From the NCBI GenBank assembly GCA_050186335.1, contig JBFWYO010000048.1, positions 1 through 37,719 of the forward strand: a stretch of DNA of 37,719 bases, written 5' to 3'. A program made the position numbers and the translations under genes. This document shows positions 23,872-31,340 of this stretch, piece after piece (positions within the stretch are counted from its first letter, which is position 1; each line of letters starts with the position of its first letter). The DNA comes from JBFWYO01 sp050186335 (GTDB lineage: Bacteria > Pseudomonadota > Alphaproteobacteria > Bin65). The notes beneath the pieces were generated by a model. That model made no database searches. It saw only the letters and a program-made list of their open reading frames with translations, and was not told where the DNA came from.

Positions 23872-24738
23872 TCATTGTGGCGGAGGGATTTTCTTGCGGC
23901 GACGAAACTCCTCGTAGCGCTTGTAGTGGCCCTCGCCTTCGGCATCCTGCCATCGGAAGATTCGACGGGTCACGAAATTGTAGACCCGCTTGCCGGTCTT
24001 GCGCCAAACGCGCGAGAACAGGCTCGGCGTCGCGACGATGCGCAACTCCTGCTCGGTCATAGAATCCGGGCAGTATGTGCGTTTGTGCTTCAAGAGATGT
24101 CGAACATCCTCGCGCGCCATGTGGCGGAACAACCAGCCGCGCCGCGGCGAAATATACGCAAGCTGGAAATCGATCAGGAACGGCCGCCCGTCCGCGGTAA
24201 CGAGCCAGTTCGCCTCCTTGGCAAGATCGTTGTGCGCGACGCCCAACGCGTGCAGCCGCTTCAGGCATTCCAGGGCCATTCCATAGTAGGCGGGATCCCG
24301 GGGCTGCGCGGTCTTAAGCGCCTCGCCTGCGTGCCAGGAGCGGCAAAGATTGCGTCCGTCCCAATGAAGCAGTTGCGGCGCGTCCGCGAACTGCAATTTA
24401 TTGAGGCGCTTCAGTGCCCGGACTTCGCGGCGGACCATGAGATGGGCCAGGGGTTTAACCCACCACACCGCGACACCAACGTCGCGGCGGACGACGAACG
24501 CGTCGCCCCAGCGTTCGGGACATTGACCGAGATCGACATGACTGAAAAAATCGGCCTTCAGTAGCCGATTGCGTCGCCAATCAAACCCCACGACCCGTGC
24601 GCCCCTTACGTTGATTGCCCCGCGCAAGCATCGGGTAAGCGGGCTGGCATTCCCCGATGCCCCGAGGCCTCCGGATGTAGTCATAACAATTTCTCGCGAT
24701 ACTGGGCAGTCAATCATTTGCGTCGGCGCGATGAGCAT
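23872..24738 (-). CDS. Protein kinase-fold protein (lipopolysaccharide/Ser-Thr kinase-like)
   Basis: The 288-residue protein keeps the core landmarks of a protein-kinase fold: a candidate ATP lysine in VAVWWVKP (Lys95), a helix-C glutamate in RREVRALKRL (Glu105), the catalytic loop VAHNDLAKEANWLV (His169-Asn170-Asp171, Asn177), and LIDFQLAY in place of DFG (Asp190-Phe191-Gln192). No glycine-rich loop is obvious and the activation segment is short, as in small atypical bacterial kinases. The basic C terminus (YKRYEEFRRRKKIPPP) may contact membrane or nucleic acid. AAGGA six nt before the ATG at 24738 supports the start. It stands alone between nrdJ and the decayed nrdJ tail. Confidence 0.78.
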   Translation of the reverse strand: MLIAPTQMIDCPVSREIVMTTSGGLGASGNASPLTRCLRGAINVRGARVVGFDWRRNRLLKADFFSHVDLGQCPERWGDAFVVRRDVGVAVWWVKPLAHLMVRREVRALKRLNKLQFADAPQLLHWDGRNLCRSWHAGEALKTAQPRDPAYYGMALECLKRLHALGVAHNDLAKEANWLVTADGRPFLIDFQLAYISPRRGWLFRHMAREDVRHLLKHKRTYCPDSMTEQELRIVATPSLFSRVWRKTGKRVYNFVTRRIFRWQDAEGEGHYKRYEEFRRRKKIPPPQ

Positions 24739-25182
24739 TTGCCTTCCTTGATTTATTGCGCGGCTTTCCTACACCGATGGCTGAAGGCGGCGATGTGCTC
24801 TGCGATTCCCTCGTTGGTTGCTTGGTGCGTAACGGCGTTGGTCATGCGACGTCGATCGGCGGGATCTTTACGCTGATCGATAACGGGACGTGCTTGAAGC
24901 GCAATACCTGCGCGCACCGCGGACGTAGTCGATGGCACTTTGTGCGTGCCGTTATTCCTCCCTCACTTGGGAGCGTCCTTCTGGACACATCCATTTTTTG
25001 CGGAAGGCGCGCGGCCGGAAGTCGGTCGCCGCGACCGTTTCCCGGGCTTTGACTCGACGACCGGCGTGAGAATTCCGAGCGCCGATCCACTACCTCAAAC
25101 GAACATCGCGCCCAGGCCGCCGATACCGGCAACCCGAGCGCGATGAACTCAGACGAGTCGATAAAAGTCGAACTAGGCTGAA
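24739..25182. other. 444-bp gene-free region holding the nrdJ relic
   Basis: Besides the degenerate nrdJ tail and terminator at 24861-24999, I see no credible gene. An open frame at 24756-25052 on the plus strand runs through the relic but has no ribosome site and includes terminator sequence. 25000-25182 shows neither homology to nearby genes nor clear structure. Confidence 0.6.
24861..24999 (+). pseudogene. Decayed duplicate of the nrdJ 3' end and its terminator
   Basis: The segment parallels 23660-23799 base for base over long words: TAACGGGACGTGC, AATACCTGCG, GGCACTTTGTGC and the following TGCCGTTA.TCCTCCC block occur in the same order and spacing. In frame it still reads GIFTLIDNGTCLKRNTC against NFTLVRNGTCLKCNTC in NrdJ, with zinc-ribbon cysteines lost. 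The stop codon is mutated, and the terminator stem survives as GGGAGCGTCC / GGACACATCC plus a T-run. Homology fades upstream of about 24860 and downstream of about 25000. Confidence 0.88.
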
Positions 25183-25926
25183 CTAGCGGCGGTCGCTCCG
25201 GTCATTGCGGTCGTTGCGGTCATGACGATCGTTGCGGTCATTACGATCGTTGCGCTCATGTCGGTCATTGCGATTGTCGTTTTGGCCGCGCCAGCCGTTG
25301 TTCGGATGACGGTCATGCCGGCCGGCAAAATATTGATTGCCGTTCGTATTTCGGTACATCGTCAAGTGGCTCGGGTGCTGCCACACGTGCCATTGGCGAT
25401 TGCGGTCCCAGTAACCGTCGTCGTAGCCGAACAGGACGTTGCCGACATTGAAAGTCACGATCGGCTGGACCGGCCCACGCCAGCCGTAGTCCCGATACCG
25501 CGTATGCTGTCCGGTGTAATACTGGTTGCCGGCCGTATTTCTGTACATGGTCAGGTGGCTCGGATGCTGCCACACATGCCACTGGCGATTACGATCCCAA
25601 TAGCCGTCGTCGTAGCCGAACAGGACGTTGGCGACATTGAAAGTCACGACCGGTTGCGCAGGTCCGCGCCAGCCGTAATCCCGGTACCGCGTATGCTGCC
25701 CGTCGTAGTATCGGGTGGCGTACGCATTGCGAAACGTATCGCGATGGCTCGGATGTTGCCAAGCGTGCCACTGGCGGTTGTGATCCCAGTAGCCGTCGTT
25801 ATAGCCATAGGCGACGATCCCGGTATTGAAGGAAATCGAGACCTCCGCATTCGCCGTGCCGACAGACGCGAGCACGCCACCGGTCAGAGCGAGGGCGATT
25901 ACGGCCGCTTTTAATGTCTTCTGCAT
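25183..25926 (-). CDS. Secreted protein of three 63-residue repeats with an Asn-Asp-Arg tail
   Basis: The 247-residue protein starts with a signal peptide (KAAVIALALTGGVLASVGTA, cleavage after TANA at residue 27). The core DGYWDxNRQWHxWQHPSH recurs at residues 44, 107 and 170, exactly 63 apart, each followed by an RN....YY-GQHTRYRDYGWRG-type linker and a VTFNVxNVLFGY strand. Repeats 2 and 3 are nearly identical. From about residue 214 the chain is only Asn, Asp, Arg, His and a few others in NDR triplets. Trp, Tyr and His are strikingly abundant. No enzyme or binding family is recognised; it is presumably periplasmic or extracellular. It has no operon partner. Confidence 0.85.
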   Translation of the reverse strand: MQKTLKAAVIALALTGGVLASVGTANAEVSISFNTGIVAYGYNDGYWDHNRQWHAWQHPSHRDTFRNAYATRYYDGQHTRYRDYGWRGPAQPVVTFNVANVLFGYDDGYWDRNRQWHVWQHPSHLTMYRNTAGNQYYTGQHTRYRDYGWRGPVQPIVTFNVGNVLFGYDDGYWDRNRQWHVWQHPSHLTMYRNTNGNQYFAGRHDRHPNNGWRGQNDNRNDRHERNDRNDRNDRHDRNDRNDRSDRR

Positions 25927-26573
25927 ATGTCTTTTCTTTCATGTTTTGCTGCGGAAACAGCGGAACGGGAAAGCAGGCATGCCTTGCCGTCCTTGCGTAC
26001 GAAACCCTTCGGCATGGCGATTGGTTCCAGCCTGCCGTGATCGCGATGCAACGTGATGATTACGTGTCTCTTTTCCGTTCCGCGACGCGATCGCCGAAGC
26101 GATCGCATGGGATCGCACGCGCCACGTACCCGGCACCCAGACATGCGAACGGCGATTGCGCGGGGCGCAATCGCCGTTCGGTAAGTTACTTCCCCAGTTC
26201 TTTTCTTGGTTCGCCTGGTGCAGTCCCGGAGCGCCGCGACGCCTCCTTCAGGAGTCGGTTCGCCCGGGCAGGCGAAGGGTGCAAATGCTCGCCGAAGTGT
26301 CGAGGCGGACTTTCTGATTCGGATTTGGACTGCCGAATGGCACAGCAGGTCTAAATCTGAACTTCAGCTCGCCCCTCCCTCGGTAATGAGCATGCTGAGA
26401 TATAGCCGCACGAATCGGGCAAAGATTTGCCGGTACCGATGTACCGGACATGCGAACAGCCGCGGATTCACAGGCGATTCTTCGAAAGACGGAAACCGGC
26501 TTCGGGCAAATAAGGCGGTCGCCGCGATTTTTTTTCGCGTCGGCTTCCTATACGCAACGCGGCAACGCTGCGT
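25927..26573. other. 647-bp region without a credible gene
   Basis: The stretch upstream of the secreted repeat protein holds its promoter region and one very stable hairpin (26146-26180). Short open frames on both strands lack ribosome sites and protein-like composition. A T-run (TTTTTTTT near 26528) follows GCCGCGA without a good stem. No tRNA or known small RNA is recognisable to me. Confidence 0.5.
26146..26180. other. Perfect 15-bp inverted repeat, five-nt loop
   Basis: CGAACGGCGATTGCG (26146-26160) is exactly complementary to CGCAATCGCCGTTCG (26166-26180) around CGGGG. No T-run follows on either strand, so it is not a standard intrinsic terminator. It is isolated in a gene-free region and could be the stem of a small RNA, a protein-binding dyad or a dispersed repeat. 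Confidence 0.75.
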
Positions 26574-26660
26574 TCATCCGAACGCGCGCCCGACAAAAAC
26601 CAGCAACGCACACACGACCAAGACCCCGGCGCCCGATTTCACGAAGTGTGGCACACGCAT
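26574..26660 (-). CDS. 28-residue single-span membrane protein
   Basis: From ATG 26660 the frame reads MRVPHFVKSGAGVLVVCALL then VFVGRAFG and stops at TGA. The central GAGVLVVCALLVFVG is a clear membrane helix with basic residues at both ends. The ribosome site is perfect: AGGAGG five nt before the ATG. Codon choice is GC-rich like the surrounding genes. It is too short for routine gene calling. Function unknown; small proteins of this type often bind larger membrane complexes. Confidence 0.62.
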   Translation of the reverse strand: MRVPHFVKSGAGVLVVCALLVFVGRAFG

Positions 26661-26863
26661 CGTCCCCTCCTCCGCTTGCACGCTCTTTACCAAGTATTAT
26701 CTATAACTCGATTGCGATCCGTTCATGCCGGTAGCGTTATACCGGCCAAAAGTTTTATCCGCCTTAATGCGACGGGTCAGGGCATTGGCCGCACCCGGAA
26801 ATTGGGCTACCACTGGCCGCAACGCCAGTCACCGAAGCAATGACACAACGAAGGGGAGACAAC

Positions 26864-27412
26864 ATGGCCGGCCGTATCGCCAAGCGCCTTGCCGAACTCA
26901 AAATCGTGCTGCCCAAACCGGCCGCTCCGGCCGCCAATTACGTACCGGCGGTGATCTCCGGCAACCACGTGTACATCTCCGGCCAAGGTTCCTATTGGGA
27001 CGGCAAGCTGCATTACAACGGCAAGCTGGGCCACAATGTCAGCGTCGAGGACGGGCAGAAATGCGCGCGCCTCGTGGGATTGAACGTGCTGGCGCAATTG
27101 AACGCGGCGCTCGACGGCGATCTCGACCGCGTGGTGCGCTGCGTGAAGATCAACGGCTACGTCAACTCCGCGCCGGATTTCGGCGACCAGCCCAAAGTCG
27201 TCAATGGCTGCTCGGACCTGATGGTCGAAGTGTTCGGCGAAGCCGGACGACACGCGCGCTCGGCGACCGGCGCCCCGGCCCTGCCGATGGGCATTTCGGT
27301 CGAGATCGAAGCGATCTTCGAAATCGCGCCGGCGGCGAAGGCTTCGGCCAAAACCGCGGCGAAAAAACCCGCCAAGAAAGCGGCCGCGAAGAAGGCCAAG
27401 AAGCGGCGCTAG
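26864..27412 (+). CDS. RidA/YjgF-family protein with a lysine-alanine-rich tail
   Basis: Residues 1 to about 152 form a RidA-type domain of the longer YjgF subgroup: YVPAVISGNHVYISGQGSYW, the Arg-bearing strand DRVVRCVKINGYVNSAPDFG, and ALPMGISVEIEAIFEI. The last 30 residues (KASAKTAAKKPAKKAAAKKA and on) are a histone H1-like Lys/Ala/Pro repeat absent from ordinary RidA. RidA proteins hydrolyse reactive enamine/imine intermediates; this one lacks direct evidence for that activity. ATG 26864 is chosen over 26840 because GGGGAG lies five nt upstream. It converges on a GNAT gene with only three bases between stops. Confidence 0.85.
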   Translation: MAGRIAKRLAELKIVLPKPAAPAANYVPAVISGNHVYISGQGSYWDGKLHYNGKLGHNVSVEDGQKCARLVGLNVLAQLNAALDGDLDRVVRCVKINGYVNSAPDFGDQPKVVNGCSDLMVEVFGEAGRHARSATGAPALPMGISVEIEAIFEIAPAAKASAKTAAKKPAKKAAAKKAKKRR

Positions 27413-27415
27413 GGC

Positions 27416-27946
27416 TCAGCGCGTAAACGGCGCCGGCAGACCGAACGCGCGGGCATAGCGTACCGTCCCGGCACCGATGCCCAGCGTGCCGGGCTCCAGT
27501 TCGAGCGCCATGAACGCGTCGCCGGCGAACGGCGCCTGAAGATTGCGCGCCAGCGCCGGCGCGAACCCAAAGCGCGGGTAGTAAGTCTCATGCCCGAGCA
27601 CGATGACGGCCGACACTTTGCAGGCGCGGCACGCATCGATGCCGGCACGCACGAGCGCCGAACCAATGCCGCCGCGCTGCCATGCCGGCAGAACCGCCAA
27701 CGGTGCAAGGGAGGCGGCCGCGATCGTGCCGTGATCGGCGGCGATGTCGAGCCGGCTGAACAGGATATGACCGGCGAGGTCCGGGCTTGCGGTCGCCACG
27801 AGGGAAGTCAGGGCATCGCCGTCCGTGCGCAAACGATCGATCAGATGCGCTTCGTCGGGCCGGCCGAACGCGGTCGCGACGAGCGTCGCGATTGCCGCTC
27901 GGTCGTCCGCCCGCTCCGGTCGTATGAGGATTTCGACACCCGACAT
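27416..27946 (-). CDS. GNAT-family N-acetyltransferase (YhbS-like)
   Basis: The 176-residue protein begins ILIRPERADDRAAIATLV and has the acetyl-CoA loop LAVLPAWQRGGIGSALV at about 84-100, followed by VIVLGHETYYPRFGF and a long C-terminal half, as in the YhbS/COG3153 group. Substrate unknown. ATG 27946 lies eight nt after the Ser/Thr kinase stop, so the gene is likely co-transcribed with that kinase. Extension upstream in the same frame is the kinase shadow. Confidence 0.85.
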   Translation of the reverse strand: MSGVEILIRPERADDRAAIATLVATAFGRPDEAHLIDRLRTDGDALTSLVATASPDLAGHILFSRLDIAADHGTIAAASLAPLAVLPAWQRGGIGSALVRAGIDACRACKVSAVIVLGHETYYPRFGFAPALARNLQAPFAGDAFMALELEPGTLGIGAGTVRYARAFGLPAPFTR

Positions 27947-27954
27947 GAGCCGGT

Positions 27955-29700
27955 TTATGCCACGGGATAGGCCGTCTTCGCCGGTGTTTGTTCCCGGCGC
28001 CGCCAGTTCAAGTCGCGCCAGCGCCACAACAAGATCGTCGCCGCGCTTCCGGCCAATCCGATCAGCAGCCAACTCGCCGCATCGAGCCACAACAATGTCG
28101 GGTCATCCGGTCGGCCGCGCGCCGCCGCGGCGCGGCGAGCATCGAAGGCCCAGCTTTGGCGCAACGTCCAGAGTGCCGCCCACACGAAGCCGGCAACGAG
28201 CACTGCCCACCCGGCGAGTTTCGGCCGCGCCCACGCGCGCAACGCGACTCCGGCGGCGATGCCGCCGACCAATCCCATGACGGCGCCGGCAACGGCGATC
28301 ATGTCCGGTCCGAGCCGCCATCCGAGCGTCGGCGCCGCCTGCAATAACAACAGCCGCAGCACGGACGCGAGCAGCCAACCGCCGGCGATCACCGCGAGCC
28401 CGAGCGCGGCCGGCCCATCGAGCAACGCGCGCCACGCAATCCCCATCCCCAAGGCAGCCAGCGCGGCAAAAACCTGCGGACCGAAACGCCAGTCGCCGGC
28501 ATCGAGCGGCAGCGCGTCGGCGAGCAGCGGCGCGATGCCCCAGGCCAACGCCGCGAAGAAGCTGGCGAGCATCGGCCGCCACCATCGCAACGTCTCAACG
28601 GTGTCGACGGCTCTGGAAATGTGCGACGCCGCCATCGTATCGGGCGCGAGAAAGGGCGGCACCGGCGTCAGCGCGACGCCCGCGGGGCCGTTCGGCGCGC
28701 CGAGCGTCATCGTCGACGCCGCCGAGGGCTGTGCCGCGCGCAGGTATGTGTCCGGCGCCATGGCCGCAGGTTGCGCGGTCGGCGGGCGCGCCGTTGCGGG
28801 GCCTACGGTTGCCGGCGCCGCCGGTGCACGGAACATCTCCAGCCAGGCATCGACGTCTTGCGGGCGGTCCTGTTCGCGCACGGCGAGGCCGGCATCGATC
28901 GCCGCCAGGAATGCGTCCGAATATCGGCCCCGGCCGAGTTCGCGGGCGGCGCGCAGCGGATCCGGATCGCCGCGCAGCAGCGCAGCAATGCGCGCCGGCG
29001 CTTCCGCGGGCATCCGGCCGCTGATGCCGGTGTAAAGTACGCCGGCCAGCGCGTAGATGTCCGACCACGGGCCCTGGTTGCCCTTGCTCTGATATTGTTC
29101 ATGCGGCGCATAGCCGGGCGTCACGATCGTCGTCAGCGCGCGGCTCTGCCGGCCGAACGCCTGGCGCGCGGCACCGAAATCCAGCAACACCGGCGAGCCG
29201 TCGCTTCGGATGAAGATATTGTCGGGCTTGATGTCGCGATGCAGCAACTCGGCCCGATGAATCGCGCGCAAACCGTCCAACAGCGGCACGATCACGTCGC
29301 GCAAGGCGCGCTCGCCGAGCGTCCCGCGCCGCGCGATGACCTCGAACAGATCCAAACCGTCGACATAGGCCATGACCATGTAAGCGGTGCCATTGGCTTC
29401 GAAGTAGCGCAGCACCTCGACGATGTTGGGATGCTTGAAACGCGCCAGCAATTGCGCTTCGCCGAGGAACCGCGCCTGGCTCCAGTCGAACGTCGCCTGG
29501 GTCTCTCGGTTGCGCGCGACGACGCGCATGCCGTCGACCCGCGCCGCCATCTCGCCGGGCAGAAACTCCTTGATGGCCACACGCGCTTCGGTGCCTAGGT
29601 CGGTGGCCAGGTAGGTGATGCCGAAGCCGCCATGGCCGAGCACGCGCTCGATGCGGTAGTCGAGCAATCGCGTACCGGCGGGGAGATCGGAGTCCATCAT
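27955..29700 (-). CDS. Ser/Thr protein kinase with a polytopic membrane domain
   Basis: Residues 1 to about 290 are a PknB-like kinase: LGHGGFG at 21-27, VAIKEFLP with Lys44, HRDIKPDN at 154-161, LLDFGAAR with Asp174, and TPGYAPHEQYQ in the activation segment. A Pro/Ala/Thr-rich linker follows (about 290-350). Residues about 370-560 contain around seven hydrophobic spans (ASFFAALAWGIAPLLA to SWLLIGLAGSAATILLW) with Arg/Trp-rich loops. The kinase therefore sits in the cytoplasm anchored by a multi-span sensor-like domain, unlike the usual single-span PASTA kinases. It is followed by a GNAT gene 8 nt downstream. A pair of ATGs (29700, 29697) gives a one-codon ambiguity. Confidence 0.92.
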   Translation of the reverse strand: MMDSDLPAGTRLLDYRIERVLGHGGFGITYLATDLGTEARVAIKEFLPGEMAARVDGMRVVARNRETQATFDWSQARFLGEAQLLARFKHPNIVEVLRYFEANGTAYMVMAYVDGLDLFEVIARRGTLGERALRDVIVPLLDGLRAIHRAELLHRDIKPDNIFIRSDGSPVLLDFGAARQAFGRQSRALTTIVTPGYAPHEQYQSKGNQGPWSDIYALAGVLYTGISGRMPAEAPARIAALLRGDPDPLRAARELGRGRYSDAFLAAIDAGLAVREQDRPQDVDAWLEMFRAPAAPATVGPATARPPTAQPAAMAPDTYLRAAQPSAASTMTLGAPNGPAGVALTPVPPFLAPDTMAASHISRAVDTVETLRWWRPMLASFFAALAWGIAPLLADALPLDAGDWRFGPQVFAALAALGMGIAWRALLDGPAALGLAVIAGGWLLASVLRLLLLQAAPTLGWRLGPDMIAVAGAVMGLVGGIAAGVALRAWARPKLAGWAVLVAGFVWAALWTLRQSWAFDARRAAAARGRPDDPTLLWLDAASWLLIGLAGSAATILLWRWRDLNWRRREQTPAKTAYPVA

Positions 29701-29804
29701 GGATCGAACTTGTTTAACGATTTTTTAATTATACACGAATGCAAAGTCGAAAGCGCGGCCGGATCGATTGCTGGACGCCGCGCCGCTACTTCGGAGCTAA
29801 GCCA

Positions 29805-30245
29805 ATGAACCCCCGGCCAATGATACCCGGACCGATAACCCGTGGGCTGAGGGCCGGCGCACTCTACTTTCTGGCGATGTTCGCGGTTGGCTTCGCGCTC
29901 GGCCCAGTTCGCGTGTTTTTGCTCGAGCCACGGCTCGGCGAATTGGGTGCCGTTCTATGCGAAGCGCCGGCGCTGCTCGCGGCGTCTTGGATCATGGCCG
30001 GCCAGATCGCGCGGCGGCTGCGGCTGCCCGGAACCTGCCGCGCGCGGGCAACGATGGGTTTGTCCGCGCTCCTGCTGCTGCAGGCGGCGGAACTCCTGTT
30101 CGCATATCTGTTGCGCGGAGCGTCGGCGGGCACGACCCTTGATCGTTACACGACGCCGGCCGGCTGGGTCGGCGGCGCCTTGGCGCTCGCCTTTGCGGCG
30201 GCGCCGTTGGCGGTCAAACCGCGCACCGCATCAGAACGCAAATAG
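29805..30245 (+). CDS. Small polytopic membrane protein
   Basis: The 146-residue protein has about four membrane spans (GALYFLAMFAVGFALGPV; LGAVLCEAPALLAASWIM; TMGLSALLLLQAAELLFAYL; WVGGALALAFAAAPLAV). ATG 29805 is used because GGAG lies eight nt upstream; the frame is open from 29739 but that part is not membrane-like. It diverges from the Ser/Thr kinase. Its 3' end overlaps a small converging gene by 15 bp. Function unknown. Confidence 0.72.
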   Translation: MNPRPMIPGPITRGLRAGALYFLAMFAVGFALGPVRVFLLEPRLGELGAVLCEAPALLAASWIMAGQIARRLRLPGTCRARATMGLSALLLLQAAELLFAYLLRGASAGTTLDRYTTPAGWVGGALALAFAAAPLAVKPRTASERK

Positions 30246-30383
30246 CAGTATGCCGACGACGGCGACCGCCCCGCCGATCAGCGTGTTGACGAACATGCGC
30301 AGAATCTGCCGGTGCTCGCTGTCGGGCGGCAAACCGAACCGATCCGCCGTCCAATTGCCGGGCCAGGTCAGAATTTTGAACAT
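30231..30383 (-). CDS. 50-residue membrane protein downstream of blh
   Basis: The frame from ATG 30383 reads MFKILTWPGNWTADRFGLPP, then a short polar stretch with DSEHRQILRM, then one membrane helix (FVNTLIGGAVAVVGILLFAF) at the C terminus. GGAG lies seven nt before the ATG. It begins 12 nt after the stop of the metallo-beta-lactamase gene on the same strand, so it should be on the blh transcript. Its end overlaps the converging gene by 15 bp. It is C-tail-anchored in form. No family recognised. Confidence 0.68.
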   Translation of the reverse strand: MFKILTWPGNWTADRFGLPPDSEHRQILRMFVNTLIGGAVAVVGILLFAF

Positions 30384-30395
30384 GGGAGTACTCCG

Positions 30396-31259
30396 TTACA
30401 GAAGGTTGAGCGGTAATTTCAGGTAGATGACGCCGTTGGCTTCCGGCGGCGGAAAACGCCCGGCGCGCATGTTGACTTGAATCGACGGCACAATGAGCAA
30501 CGGCAGGTCGAGCCGTTTGTCGCGCTCGGCGCGCATGGCAACAAAGGCTTCCTGCGATACGCCGTCGCGTACGTGGATGTTGCGCGCGCGCTCGTCGGCG
30601 ACGGTCGTCTGCCAGGCGAAATCGTTGCGTCCCGGCGCCTTGTAATCGTGGCAGAGGAACAACCGGGTATTCGGCGGCAGGGACAAAATGCGTTCGATCG
30701 AGCGATACAGCGTGGCGGCGTCGCCGCCCGGAAAGTCGGTGCGCGCGGTGCCGAAATCCGGCATGAACAATGTGTCGCCGACAAAGGCGGCATCGCCGAT
30801 CACGTAAGTGACGCAGGCCGGGGTATGCCCGGGCGTATGCAAAATTCGCGCGGCCAACGCGCCGATCTGGAATTCGTCCTCGTCGGCAAACAGCCGGTCG
30901 AACTGCGAGCCGTCGGTCTTGAACGCAGGTTCCGCATTGAACACCTTTGCGAACGTCGCCTGCACCGTCTTGATGCCGGCGCCGATTCCGATCTGCCCGC
31001 CCAGCTGCGATTTCAGGTAAGGCGCGGCGGTCATATGGTCCGCGTGGGCGTGCGTCTCCAGAATCCAGTCGATCTGCAAGTTGCGTTCGCGCACAAAGTC
31101 CGCGATGCGGTCGGCCGCTTCGGTGCGCGTGCGGCCGGACTTGTGATCGAAATCCAGCACCGAATCGACGATCGCGCCGCGCCGGGAACCCGAATCCCAG
31201 ACCACATGGGTGGCCGTGAAGGTGGGTTCGTGGAAGAAGGTTTCAATCTCGGCTGGCAT
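30396..31259 (-). CDS. blh: Blh-type metallo-beta-lactamase-fold hydrolase, probable persulfide dioxygenase
   Basis: The 287-residue protein has the metal motif THAHADH (His70, His72, Asp74, His75), a further His in HTPGHTPACV (His145), Asp162 in VGDTLFMPDFG and the last His in LFLCHDYKAPG, the pattern of ETHE1/Blh persulfide dioxygenases. GGAGGG lies seven nt before ATG 31259. It is divergent from a BigR-type repressor with an AT-rich dyad between them, the same regulator-target pairing known from Xylella and Agrobacterium. It should oxidise glutathione persulfide during sulfide detoxification. The long open frame upstream of 31259 is not coding. Confidence 0.87.
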   Translation of the reverse strand: MPAEIETFFHEPTFTATHVVWDSGSRRGAIVDSVLDFDHKSGRTRTEAADRIADFVRERNLQIDWILETHAHADHMTAAPYLKSQLGGQIGIGAGIKTVQATFAKVFNAEPAFKTDGSQFDRLFADEDEFQIGALAARILHTPGHTPACVTYVIGDAAFVGDTLFMPDFGTARTDFPGGDAATLYRSIERILSLPPNTRLFLCHDYKAPGRNDFAWQTTVADERARNIHVRDGVSQEAFVAMRAERDKRLDLPLLIVPSIQVNMRAGRFPPPEANGVIYLKLPLNLL

Positions 31260-31289
31260 CGCGCGGCCCTCCGGCTGCCGTCGGTTGAT

Positions 31290-31320
31290 CTTTATATTAG
31301 AATATACTAAATTAGAAATA
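31290..31320. promoter_or_regulatory. BigR-type operator between bigR and blh
   Basis: The GC content drops sharply here. TTAGAATATACTAA (31297-31310) is a near-perfect dyad (12 of 14 positions), inside a longer ATATTAG...CTAAATT frame. ATTAGAAATA follows directly as a second half-site-like copy. AT-rich dyads with TTAG/CTAA-type arms are the known form of BigR/SqrR operators. It lies 30-50 nt before bigR and 37 nt before blh, well placed to repress both. Confidence 0.75.
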
Positions 31321-31340
31321 GCTACTTTACAGGTTCCATA

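Noticed and set aside
24756..25052. 98-codon plus-strand frame over the nrdJ relic
   Set aside because: It contains the decayed NrdJ tail plus former terminator sequence and lacks a ribosome site, so it is treated as a relic and not a gene.
25183..25270. CRISPR or satellite array from the short repeats in this stretch
   Set aside because: The repeats are NDR codons in frame within the secreted protein gene, with no spacer-repeat regularity.
25911..26144. Minus-strand 77-codon frame upstream of the secreted repeat protein
   Set aside because: It overlaps the start of that gene, has no ribosome site and no recognisable protein features.
26206..26706. 166-codon plus-strand frame
   Set aside because: Mixed Ser/Arg/Thr composition without ribosome site, and it lies antisense to the better-supported 28-residue ORF.
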